From: Dirofilaria immitis
Lineage: Eukaryota; Nematoda; Chromadorea; Rhabditida; Onchocercidae
Reading direction: 5' to 3'
Length of the DNA: 64,000 nucleotides
NCBI GenBank assembly: GCA_024305405.1
Contig: JAKNDB010000068.1
Location: 5,385,501 to 5,449,500 of the forward strand
Positions 1-13,781 of the stretch are shown in pieces (positions within the stretch are counted from its first letter, which is position 1; every line of letters begins with the position of its first letter). Position numbers and translations under genes: made by a program. Below the pieces are notes generated by a model. It saw nothing but the letters and a program-made list of their open reading frames with translations, searched no databases and was not told where the DNA came from.

Positions 1-2806
1 GTTGGACATGCTGTTTTTGGAAATATTTAATGATAATATAAATTTCATTTTTCTTCTTTTGTCACAATCTTTTTTCCTCTATTTTGTTTTAACTTTATGT
101 TTTGCATAAGTCAATAATGATTTTAATGATAAATTTAATTTTTTAATTATCCTTTTATACATTTCTTATTTTTGAAATAATTTTTATTAAATTCCTTTCC
201 TTTCCTTTGTTTATCTGATAATTTTAATGTATTACTGTATTACTGAAACAGTAATACTTCTTTAAATATATTGACGATTTTTCATTAAGCATTCTATTTC
301 TTTCTTTCTAACGATATTATTTTATTATAGTTTATAACGCTAAAAGTACCGCTTCCAGTTATACAATTTGTTTACTTTTTTTTTATTTTTTGAATGATTA
401 AATTTAATCTGTGATATATGCATATTAAACAAATGCAATTAAATATTATAGAATTATTTCTATTAAGATTATTATTTTTTTAATTTTATAAATATAAAAA
501 TCTTTTGATATAAATTGAAAAGTTTTTTGATCTACTATTTATGAATATTATAAATGACTAAACAATATATTATTATAACTATGAAACGATGAAATGGAAA
601 CTTTCGGATAGCTATCTAATAAGAATATTTGCAAACAACATTTAAAATAGTCTTAACTTGAGCAAGTTGATTAACATATTGGAAAGCTTTTGATAATTAA
701 TCATTTAAACTCTATCTAGTTCAGGGTTTAATCTTTGTATAATAATATATTATTTAAATTAATGTTTCGTTTGTTAAATTTATCATTTCTTTTTTGGTTT
801 TAAGAAAAAATGAAAAGTTTAATGAGAAATTTATAACATTATTTCTGTAATAATAATCGATAAGGATATATTTATCCATGTATATATAAACATAAAAACA
901 TTTGGTGAATTTAAGTGGCCCGTTGAAGAAGAAATATAAAGGATAATTTAAATTAAATTGTTAATTTTTTTTCAACTAATTATTTTAAACGATTTGATTC
1001 ATTTTCTTCTTTTTTTCATCCATCTATTTCAATAAAAATTGAAATTATTATTATCTGTAATAATAAAAATTTATATAAGTTTTGATTTCATATTTTTATC
1101 AAAGAATTGAAATAGTAATTGTAGAATCATATTGATATATATATATATATATATATATATATCAATATGATTGTAATCATATTGATCTCAATTACTTTTT
1201 TTTTAACGGACGCAGTTTTGAAATTAAAAAAATTCATTTGCACTTTCATCAATTATTTATTTATACCTATTTTATTTGTAAGATTATTTGAATATTTGTA
1301 AATATAATGTATAAGTAATTGAGTAATTCTATCCAAGTATATCAATTCCTGAATAGTTAGTTGAGTTGATTTATTTAAGTGGGTAGATAGATGGATAGAT
1401 GGGTTTATAGTTGGTTGATTGGTTGGTTAGTTCGTTGAATTTCGTCCGTCCCATTCATCTCACCCCAAAGGAGAAGAAGAAGGAGGTGAGTCAGTTGGTT
1501 TGCTATAATTCCCGTTAAATTTAGTTCTTAACTATTTTTACTACTACAACAATTGCTACTACAATTACAATAGCAAATTATTATTGTTTAATGTTTTAAT
1601 CGCCTATTTATTTTAACAACGATTATTTGCTTAACATTAATAAGAAATGTTGACTTAATTTCTAGCATCACTTCTTATTGTTTTCTTAAATGTTAACTTT
1701 TAGCATCACTTCATATTGTTTTGTTGCAATTGTTGTTATTGTTTTTACTATTATTATTTGCTATGTTTATTACTAATGCATGCATTGACAATAAAACTTG
1801 CATTGTTGAAAACTTTGATTAAGATAACGAGACAAAAGAAAAAGAAGAAGGATTAGAGAAGGAAAGAAAATGTGAAGCATTTTGTCGTCATCATTATTTT
1901 CTTTCTAAAATCCATATACCACCTTATCAACATTTCTTCCCTTATCCCTCTTATTCCAACTTTATTTTATATTATAAAGTTTTAAAATTTAATTTAGAAC
2001 TTTTGGAACATTCTAGCAGCTTAGCAAATGTAATTTATCGTTCATTTTCATAAAACTTTTCATTTTTCATATATTAAAAGAAGAAAATAAAAAAATTGAA
2101 GCTTTTTCATCATTTTTTCCTTTTTCTTTTCTTTCTTTTTCCTTTTAAACTGACTAATATAAATCTTTTTAGTTTCTTTTTTTTTCTCTAATCGAAACCA
2201 AAACCAAAATCGAATTGAAAATATAGCCTACTGCTTTGATTATTTCTTATTTCATCTTTTTTTATTTCTTTTACCATTTCGGTTGAATTTATTAATTTTT
2301 ATTTTATTTTAATAAATAAAATAATTTAATATAGTTCGAAATAAATTCTCTCCTTCTCTCTTTTTTGTTGAAAAGATTTTAGTATTAATTTTATTCGCAT
2401 AATAATTTTTGCCTTTGATAGAATAATAACACAATTTTTGATTTCTTTATTTCTTTCTTTATTTATTTATTTAACAATGAAAATGAAAAAATGTAACAAA
2501 GGATGATTAAATGGAATCTGTTTATTTGTTATTTCAAATTTTAACTTTTTTCATCATTTGCAGATAGTATTATGTAATAATTTATATACTTCGCTATTCT
2601 TCATATTTATTTAATTAATTATTTATTTCTATTACAGTAGTTGTTATTATTATTATTATCACTATTTATAGTAATAACAACTTCTATTCCTACTACTATT
2701 ATTATTATTATTGCAATCACTACTATTATTGCTAGCAGTAATATCAACATTTATTAATTGTCTTCTTCGTTTTTTGCAAGTTTTTTATTCAATATTATTG
2801 ATCATA
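1..2806. other. AT-rich region upstream of the cyclase-like gene
   Basis: No coding exon is recognised here. The stretch at 1441-1485 is unusually GC- and purine-rich and runs straight into a textbook splice donor (GTGAGT at 1486). It could therefore be a 5' untranslated exon of the gene that starts near 2807, although this is inference only. An AT-cored inverted repeat lies at 1125-1172. From about 2636 the sequence becomes a run of TTA/ATT-type trinucleotides that merges into the open frame of the first coding exon. Confidence 0.5.
1125..1172. repeat. Inverted repeat with an AT-dinucleotide core
   Basis: A 12-base arm (1125-1136) is matched by its reverse complement at 1161-1172. The 24 bases between them are pure AT dinucleotide, itself self-complementary, so the whole 48 bp can fold into one hairpin or cruciform. 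A further partial copy of the right-hand motif follows directly at about 1176-1186. It probably arose by slippage at an AT microsatellite; nothing indicates a gene. Confidence 0.8.
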
Positions 2807-5800
2807 ATGAATGTTAAATTTGGTGATCAACATTTGGAGCAACTTTATCAACAATCATTACTGATGCATTCTCGTGTACATTTATTACATTTGCAATGCC
2901 TTTGGGCTGCTTATTACCTGTTTATTGCTTTAATACATTTACTACACCTTGATTTTATGCTCGTTATTAATGGAATTAGTGCTACCGTATGCATCATTTT
3001 GCAAGCTTCTCTACTTATTAAACCAAACCTTATACGATATATTCTATACGCTACTGTACAATTACTTGCAACAACTACAGTAGCTTTATTGCCGTATGGC
3101 TATTCAGCACTCTTGCCTATTTCACTAGTAATTTTTACAATTTATGCTTTGACACCAGTGAAAATAATTTACTCAGCAATTATTTGTTCAGCCTTATCAG
3201 TGTTACAATTACTTGCCTTTATTTTTCTTGCCCAAGTACCATACACCATAAGTCAGGTAATAATTTTCTTCTCCTCTTTCATCAACTAATAAATTTTATT
3301 TATTCAATTAAACAATAAGCAAATATGTAAATAAGGAAGTAGATAAGTATAGGAGTAAAGATGAAGAAATTAGCATTAAATAATAATACACATATATAAC
3401 TTATTTATCTTATTGTCATTTTGTTATCTCAATTCATTTTATAACTAATTATTTTTTTTCACATCAAAATTTTGTAAAAAAATATCAAACTAATTTAGTT
3501 TGATTTAAATTACAATATATTTAATTTGTATATCTCATTATCTTATTTATATGTTAGAGAAATTTTATCATTATCAAAATTTTGAAAATTTATTATTTTT
3601 GTTGAGAAAAAACAAATATGAAAATAAAGAATTTCCTTTTTTTCTCTTTGAAATTTCTCTTAGAATCAGAAATTCCAAAAAAAAAGCAAATATTGATTTA
3701 AAAATTGAAAGATAAAATACAAATTTGAAGTTAGGAAATTTCTCAATTTTTATTAACAACGAATTATGCATTAAATGAAGCAAATTTTAATTAAAAATAT
3801 GCAAATTTATGATATTTTATTTCTTTAAATATCCTAGCATACACGCATGTACAAAAAATGTCCAACAGTTTTATCATTAATTAATTAGCAGATTAAACGG
3901 ATAATCACATTTTAACAAATATAATTTATCATACAGTAATTAATAAAAATAAATAAAATATTCGTATAATTAGTAGCATCAAAGTATACTTTGTTATTTG
4001 CCAATATTTATCTTTTCTTCATTTAATTTCAATTTCGATTTCAAAGCGACTTATTTGAAATTTGCATAACTATTAAAACTTTCATTCGAACTTTTCTTTC
4101 AGCAACTTCTCAAAAGAAATTAAAAAAATATTTGAATGAATTTCTTAAAATAAATCTTATTTTTATCATTTAATTTTGGAAAAAATGAGAATGAACTGGA
4201 AAGAAAAAATATTAGTAAAGAAATTATAGAAAATTTTAACATTGCAACATCCATTCATATTTTAATACTTTTAAGTTTAAAAGTTGATTAATTGATAGTT
4301 GATAAGATATTCCTTGATAAGCTAGATATAAGCTTTTTTCTCAAAGTACGATTTTTTTGTTTTTTCAATTTTTTTCTTTCTCAAAAAAAGTGAATAAATT
4401 AAATTCAAAATTGAACGAATACTACAATATTTAGTATAATTCTCTTCTCAATCAATCGTCATTATCATTTTCATGATCTTATGATTTTCTAAATATTAAA
4501 TATATTTTCAAAGTAATTAATTTAAATTTGAAATCACACTGAAGTTTTATCAATCCACTCTTTGTGGAAATTTAAATTTCCATAAAAGATGAGAAATTTA
4601 ATTACCAGAGAATTAATAATATTCAATGTTAGCACTTCTCAAAATATCTCAGCAATATTTTATTCTTATACAGTATTATTAATTTTTATCTTATTAATTA
4701 ATTAATGTAAAGTGTCTCGAATTTTTACTTATTTTTCCAAGTAATAAAGAATAGCAATTTGCATTATTTATTTATTTCATTGAAATTAATATAAATAATT
4801 AAAATAATAAACAATAAAACAATTTTTAAAACATTTTTCTTATTATTTATCTTTTTCCTTCCTCCTACCATTTCTCTAATTATTCAAATAAATAATTATT
4901 GCTTTTTAAGAAATATGAAATGATAGATAAAAAAGAGGGAAGGTTATATTTTTAACAACTGTTTCCATAACTTTCATAATATGTTATACCATTTATCATT
5001 TCAATTCCAATATGGCGTTAAATCATTTCCTATTTGCATTATTACATTAAATTCATTTTTATTTTAATTCCTTCCTTTATTTCTTCCTTCTCTTATTTCC
5101 TTCAAAATATAAGAAAAAAAAGAAAGAACGAAAGAAAAAACGGAAAGAGATGTTTTTCAGTTATCATTTATTCATATCATTATTGATATTGCTGACACAT
5201 TCTCCTTTTCCTTCCTTATCTTTTTTTTTAAAAAAAAAGATAATTTGAATTTCACTACTTTTTGATAATTTTCTTTTTTTTATTTCTTAGAAAATTTCTA
5301 ATGCATATAACTGCAAAATTTGAATATAAACTAATAATATGTCGAAAAAGATGGCGAAAAATTGAAAATAAACTTGCCGAAAAGAATTTGAAACTTTAAA
5401 AAGTTTTTTTTGAGAAATCGATTGATATTATTTATAAAATAATCACTTTTTCATCATTTCTGAAGTTTAAATTACTATTATATTATTTTTTTATTTGTCA
5501 CTATTTATTTTTATTCATGTAATGCATTCATTTGCGTCTTTTTCTTTTTAACCTTTTTTCACTTTTATTTTGTTCTATTTCTTGTTTCTCATCCTCTCTT
5601 TCATCCTTTATTTCATTTTTGTATATTCTTAAGATTTACGCCAAATTGTAATTATTTATGAGATTGCATTTTCGTCTTTCACATACTTCACTTAATTTAT
5701 TGATTAAAAAAATTATCAAATAATTATAGATTGTAATTAATAATAATATATACATTTCTTTTTATGATACTTCAACTTATCATAATTATTTTTTCCAATA

Positions 5801-8800
5801 ATATTTTAATATTGTGAAAGATTTAAATAGAATAAAATTAATTCAATGGAAAAATGAGTTCAGTAGGTAATTCCTCTTTTTTCCCACCTCTTTTTAAAAC
5901 GATTTTTGAATAGTATTACTTTAAACTTAAAGCACTTTAAAAGAGCAATCAATGATAATTGATTGCTCTTTTAATTTAATGTTAATTTTAGTCTCCTATA
6001 TATTCTTTTTGAAAATAATTTTATTAAATATGAAATGATATGTATATATTGTTCCAGTATATGTGTATATATACAAAATTATTTCTGTTAATGTTTCCAA
6101 ATATTTTTTAAGCAAAAATAATACAAATTTTATACACAAAAATCAAATTGCTTTTGTCGATAAGAAATAAAATAATTCAAAAATTAAAAAAGTTTATTTC
6201 TATTTTTATAAATAAAAAATTTTTAAAATAAACAAATAAATATACTTGAATCAATAAAAAAAAACGTCTTGAAAAAATAATTTAACAAATTATAGAGACA
6301 ATAAAGAAGTATGAAAGTAAGATTTTATTAAAAACTAAGTTAGTTCATGGATTGAAATATGTGATAAATAAATCTGAAGCACAGAGAAATAAATTTAAAT
6401 TTAAAGATAGATTGAAATTTAGAATTCTCTATAGACTATTTTCTTATAAACTAATGTATTCAAGCAGCTCTTTTATGCAGTTTGATTACTTTGGTAATGT
6501 AAATATCATACATTAAAAATAAATTCAAATACTTATTCTTAAAAAGTTTGAACTAAAATTTTTCCTTAAAAAATCATACATATATGATAGAATTAAACAT
6601 AGTTAACCTTCCAAGAAGTTTATAAATTAAAATTAAAAATTTCATCAGCAAAGTGAATATAAAATTAGTTTGCAGAAAAAAATTATCACACAAATTTAGT
6701 GATCAAATTATTTAAATAAAAACGAAAATTTTTTTGCAAAAATTTTTCTAATTGTTTCGTCACATTCTCATTAATTTCGAATAATATTATATATTTTATT
6801 AATTCGAGCAACGTCAATTTTGAAAAAATTTAAAAAATTTTCTTTCCAAATATCTCAATTGTAAATTAATTTAATTGTCTCTATAGCTTTAATCGATTTA
6901 TTTATTTAAAATTAAACATTTCTCTATATATTTAATCGATATTTACAATAATAGCTTGATTAGTAGCAAAAACACGGATAATAAAGTATTCGAAATTTCT
7001 AATTAAATTTTTACATTTAATTTTGAAAATCATTTCAACTTCTAAAATAAGTTTTCTATTAATTTATATAAAATTTACCAAGTTTATTTTTTTTTTTAAA
7101 AAAAAGAGACATAGGAAAATGTAGAAAGTTTTGGTCTCTAAAAGTAAAAGTTAAAATTAATTTTTAATGAATCATTTAATTATAAAACAAATGGATATTT
7201 GTGAAATCATAAAAATTTTTTTTAAAAAAGCAAGAAAAAAATTGAATTATAAGCAAAGAAGCAAAGCAAAATGTATTATTTCAAGGACATGCAAGCAGTT
7301 CTTTTCTTCCAATTTTTTCAAGTTTAAATTTATTTTTCCAAGTTGCACTTTTTTCTAACTTTTCAAAATATATAATTTTATAAATATCATTTTAGCATAA
7401 CTTATCTATTATCAGTGCTGTTGAAATTTTCACTGTTATGCATTTTTAAATTTTTCCGAACAAATCATTTGAATAGTTAAGAGATCTTCTTCTTTTCATT
7501 TCTGATAATTGAAAAAAAAAGAAAAAATAAATTCAAATTAATTATTATATTTAAATTATTTTTTTGTACCGAAATTGTAAGATAAACTTAAACTATATGA
7601 AATGCGTCTATTATCTGCCTGTCATTTTCTGGCGTCGGCTATCCCAACAGCGGTAATGTACATTGACAATGCTTTCCTCCTAGGATTCCTTTGAATATTT
7701 CTTGATAAACTATCCATCTATATTTAGTACTCATTTTTGTTTAACTAAGAAATCCAATTGTATTCAGCATTTTATTAAATCTTAAATTAAATATTTGAGT
7801 ATCAAAAATTTTTGAAAACAATTTGTAAAATGTTAGGATAAAAAATTTTAAAACCTTGAATTTTAATACATATATAGATAAATATATATATTTACTTTCA
7901 GTTAATTAAGATTGTTTTTTTTTTTTTTGGAAATATTTTTACTGAAATGTTTTAAAAATAAAGCGAATTAAATATCATATATTGTGAATTTTACAATACC
8001 AATAATGGATGTGTTCATTTCATCTCGCCAACAATTTCATCGACTGATCAATCATTTTTTACAGCCCGAAAGCTGTTGGGAAGAAATATCATTTGACAGT
8101 TGTTGGAAGGTTTTCGATAAAAATTTTAACGAAAATCTTTACCCGATAAACTACCAAATATCACTAAACGAGGGATGGGAAAGGAATTAGATGAAGTAAA
8201 GATTTAAAAGATAATTTTCTTAAATATAATATTACATTTAATTCAACGTTTAAATTATTTAAAACTTCAAGAAAATTTTTATTGTTAGATTATTAATTTA
8301 ATTTAATAAAAGTTATTAAATTGGTTTTACGAAATTATGAAACTGTTAATTATTAATTGTAATTTAATTTATCACTAAGAATTTAACGCTTAAAGTAATT
8401 TAAAATTTATTTGAAATTTGAACCATTAATTCATAGAATTTCACTCTCACTTAATTTAATTTAATTTTTCTATACTTCTTATCGATTTCAAATATGATCG
8501 AAAAATATTTGAAGTTATATTTTACTACTTGCTGCTAATTGAAAATCCATCAATTCTTTTAGTGTAATACTGCTTGTGTAACTTTAAAATTAAAAAATTT
8601 TGTTCGAAATCGATTACAAGACAAAGTAAGAAAGAAATCATTTATCATACCATTCCGCTTAAATATCAATTAACAAAAATCATTCATTTTACCAACCTTT
8701 ATCATTTCAAACAATCAGCAAAAGTATATCACATTCTAAAATAAATTTTTTGTTGGGACAATATTCAGTTAATTTATTTAAGTTTAAAAATATAATAATA

Positions 8801-11800
8801 TCATTTATTTTTACTTTTTTTCTTTTATTTATCGACTTATTTATACCGTAAATTAATTTCATTATTTATTACTATGAAAATGTTATCATTTGCTTTAATT
8901 AAATACTTGATCTTTTATCAATATAATTTTGCAAAAGCCACCGAACTCTACATTTTCATATTAAAATTCAAACTATTTTGTAATATTCCTTTCGCAAAAA
9001 ATATAACACGAAATTTTGAGACTGATTAAAATTTCATCCATCTTGTAATTCATTTCACATGGACCACATATGCGAAATTTCTCGACTAAAAGTCAGATAT
9101 CAAATTAGAGAGTTTTCATTAAATAATAAGTAATGTTTTTCGAGAATTAAATTTAATAAATAGTAATATATCAGTTGGATATTTATATTATTTCCACTTT
9201 ATATTTGTTATTGTGGTCCATTTGAAATAGAAATATTACAAAATTTAATACAAAAAAATTAATAAATTTACTATTTACGTTTTGATATATTTCTGCATTA
9301 ATTCATTTAAATTGTAAAATTTTTTATTTAATTTTTCCCAAATCATGCAAAAACATTCTTTTATTTTATTCATTTCAGTTTTTAAGAAAATGATATGATG
9401 CAATTTATTAAAAATAAAAATGAAATAGCGTTTCAAATACCCAAAAATGAAACAAAATTAAGAAAATAGAAAAAATTGGTGCTGAAATCGACAGAACTTA
9501 AAATTGAAATAATATCGACTAAAAATAAAAATGAAATAGAAATTTATACTTAAAAAGAAATAAAAAATAAAAAAGTTAGATAAAGAAAAGTTCATTCTGA
9601 ATAAAGCGATCAAATTTTACGAATTAATTCTTTTCTTTCCTCCTTTTTCCCGTATTCTACTTCGCCGTTTTTATCCCGCTTTATCGCGGATTAAAATTCT
9701 CATCTTCCATCAAAATTTATTTTATTTGTTTTATTATTGATTTTCCATATATTATTTTATCATATCATTTGAACTTATAAAACAGTTTTAAAAAAAACTA
9801 GAAGAGGGAAATTTTTTTCATATTCGTTTAAATTATTGGCTCGGAAATGCCAAAAAATCAAAAAAGATATAAAGGAATTAAAAAAGAAGAAAAAAATTTG
9901 GGGCGGAAATGAAATAACGAAAGAATTGCCGCCGTCTATGTGTATTTCTAAAAATTTAGATAAATAATTGGGATGAATTTTTGCATATTTTAAATTTTCT
10001 TTTTTTTTTTTGATAATTTAATTTTCATATAAATGTATGAATGTAATCGAAACACTGAAAGTTTTAGAAAAAATGTCAAATGAAAAAGAAAAATAAAACG
10101 AAAGAGAAAAAGTTCCTAATAAAGTTGTTTAATTTTTTTTCTTTTGATTAAAATAAAAAGAAAGAAAGGATTAAAAATAATTCCAAAATTTTGAAGGCCA
10201 ATCGGTATAAATGAAAGAATGTTAATTTGAAAATATAATTCTAACAGTTAACAAAAAGCGATGATGAAGATGAATTCACATTACATATTCACATTATCTA
10301 TAAAAAAGAGATATCATTTTGACTAAAATTTATTTTGTTACGATCTTTCTCATATAATTATAGCAATCTTCATTCTTTACAAAGTTATTTAGTTGAAATC
10401 TTAAAATTTTTTACGACAAAATATTAAAGATTTTGCGATAAATATTAAGTTGAAATTTGAAAAATTCAACCTTTTTTGATTAAAGGATTTGTAATATTTA
10501 TCTATCATTTATATAATTTATACTTCTAACCTTCGATAGATAATTTGTGATTTGGGAACTGTTTTGTAAGATGGAGCATTCAAGGATTTGATTTCTCGAG
10601 AAATGTTTCTTTGATATAAGAGATAAACTGTCATGACAGATTTTTTAATAAATGCTTATCCCCAACAAAATGATTAATAAATTTCAATTTATAAAATAAA
10701 GATGAACATACAATATGAAAATGGTGGTGTTGGAGGTACTAATAGTGATAATAATCTCGACTTACTAATTTTCAAGATTAATTATTGGTAATCTATTAAA
10801 TGGGATAAATCGATAATAATTGATCTGCTGTTATAATAATTTCTCGATCATGGCGTTACACGATTCATTTTTATTGCTATATATATATATATATTCCATA
10901 TTTCTCTATATGTCCAATCAAGTTTGAATAAATTCATTTAAATTAGCGGATGGAAAATTCGATAACGAAAAATATATTGTAATTAATTATTTGTTATGAC
11001 ACAGTTCTTTTTTAATTTTTTTTTTCAGGAAAAAATTCTAATATAATAAGATTTAATTTATCGTTTCTGTTCACCATTAACAAGATTTCATGCAGCCAAT
11101 TGAAGTTTTAATTACTTCTTTAATGTTATTTTAAATGGGAATATATTTATTTAAAGTGAAAATTTATAAGGTATTTATTTTTATTAAATTAATCATTTAA
11201 TAATGTTGTATATAACGCTTGAACGATTTCAGGAAACAAAATGATTTTTTTTTACTTTTTCTCTTCTCAATGCATAAAATTTTTAAAAGGTTCTTTTTTT
11301 TTTCATTTTATTTTAATTTGGAAATCTTGTTTTGAACAGTAATTTTTCCTTTCAATTCCTTTCTTTCCACCAGTCAAATTAATATAATTTTATAGTATCA
11401 GCATGAAAAGAAAAAATGTTATCAAACTAAAAATGATTATATCTTTCATTAAATTTATTTCATTTCTTTTTTAACAAAATTTAAGATAAGGTTGCATCAA
11501 ATTCTTACATGTGAAATTCTTTGTTATTGAATAAAACAGAAAAAAAATTTTTTTATAGACGCGGATTAATTTGAGCAATTTCATTTAGAATTTTTTTGAT
11601 GAATAATGACATAAAAAATGACTGATAAAAATCAAAGATACATTACTACTTATTTTTTCCATTTAAAGATATCCAATGGATAACTATCATTTGTGATATT
11701 GCAATCATTATCTTTGCTGATAAAACTTTTTCAATTAAGTAAATAATGAGAAATTAATTTAATCAAATATTTATTAAAAATGAATTTAATATAATTAAAT

Positions 11801-13603
11801 TAAGTTTAAACTATTGAAAGAGATTAATATATTTCCATGATAAGAATGCATTCATAATATAATTTATGAGTTATTTTGATTTCTACTGAGGATATTATAA
11901 TCAATGAACTATTAATTTACTAATAAATTGAGATAAATTAGAAAAAGAAAATATCAACAAAAACTTCCTAATAAAAAATTTGAAATAATTACGCTGACTA
12001 TCACTAATTGATGTATATGATCAGTTTATTGATAATATGAAAATAAAAAAATCTTTTGTTAAATGAAATAAATTAATACGACTCTCTGAAATTAAGATAA
12101 AAAATTAAAAATTGAATATTAACCTACGAATAAAATGTGAAAATATTTTTCGATACATGATACATCGTATTGCATAGCGTCATATGTTGACTACAGGATT
12201 ATTTTTTATGAGACGATATTTTTCGATTATTTTATCAATCTTTAATCATTTTGCTCTCCAAGGATATTTATAAACATCTTTGATAAGCATAACTTCAGGT
12301 TTTGGCAATAGCAGTCTTCCATGTTTGGGTACATTTCGTCGGGTTTTATTCATATTCAATACGGGAACAAATTTGTCGTGCTGCTTTTCTACGTGCCAGA
12401 AATGCATTTGGAGCAGAAGAACGTGCCATTCAAGAAAATGCTAAACTTGTAAGTCTTCTTGACATTTATATGATAACTTTCTATGCATAATAAACTTTAT
12501 TAAATTTTATATTTTTACCTTACCTTACTGATTAACTCTTATAATTTGATTTATCTAATCATTTCTTAATTAAATTTTATGTTAATGAAAAATTTCTTTG
12601 TTTTAGTTTTAATAACATTTTTTAAAAAAAAAAAAAGAAACTATAAGAATTAATTTGAAATATTTATTTATTTGATATTAACTTATTTTTTTTATTATAT
12701 TCTAATTTATCATTTAGCTAAGTTTGTATTAATTTTTCATTTTTTCTCCTATAGAAAGCAATCTTTTTTTTTTTTTTAAATATATATATCCGTCAGACTA
12801 ATGGTAGAAGGCATTCATCAAGCAGTTATGTCAAAGAAAAAAAATTTTAAATAAAAAAATTAAATTTAGTATTGAAAAACTTTCTAGATTAAATATATCA
12901 TCATTTCCCGCTTCCTTAAAAAGTACAACCATTACTTTGCTCCTATCGCATTTTTGATAAATTGCAACTTTGCCTATCTTTTCTAAAATTTTGGACAAAA
13001 ACAATCAAAAAAATGTTTACAGAAATTCCAAAAATTAATAGAATTATTAAGATTTGAGCTAAAAAATTGAAGTATTATATCATCTATGCAATATAGCTGT
13101 TTTTGATCAAAAAAAAATTGAACAAAAAATTCAAAAAATTTGAAATTGCAAAGAATTTTAAGAATCCTTTAATTTTAATCATTTTATTGATAGAATTAAT
13201 TATTTATTTTTATTTCTATGATATGCATATATTATATGAAAGGAAATGGAATGAAAAGTAAAAAGCTATTATATTATTTTCAGTTCATTTCATCTATAAT
13301 TTCCCAGAAAGTAAAAGTATGCCAAGACGACTGAAATGAATTTAATTCATTCTTTTCTAACTGTCATTAATCATTCGTCACTTCATATTTCTGTTTAGCA
13401 ATAAGAAAAAGAAAAAGCAAATTTTAAGGCGAAATGAATTAAAAAATTAAAGGGAATTAACTTGATTTATGAACAGTTAAGTTTAAATTAGAAGGATTAA
13501 ATTACAAAATAAATATGATAAGATCAAGTTATTAATGGCGAAATATTTATGTCTCTTATTTCATAAGAAAGCTTTCGCTCTGAGTCATCCTATAATAATA
13601 ATG

Positions 13604-13699
<96 letters not shown>

Positions 13700-13722
13700 G
13701 ATAATAATAATAATAATAATAG

Positions 13723-13781
<59 letters not shown>

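Noticed and set aside
7984..8190. Open frame of 68 codons in the 9-kb intron
   Set aside because: No family match, no ATG context, no splice or composition support beyond chance in AT-rich DNA.
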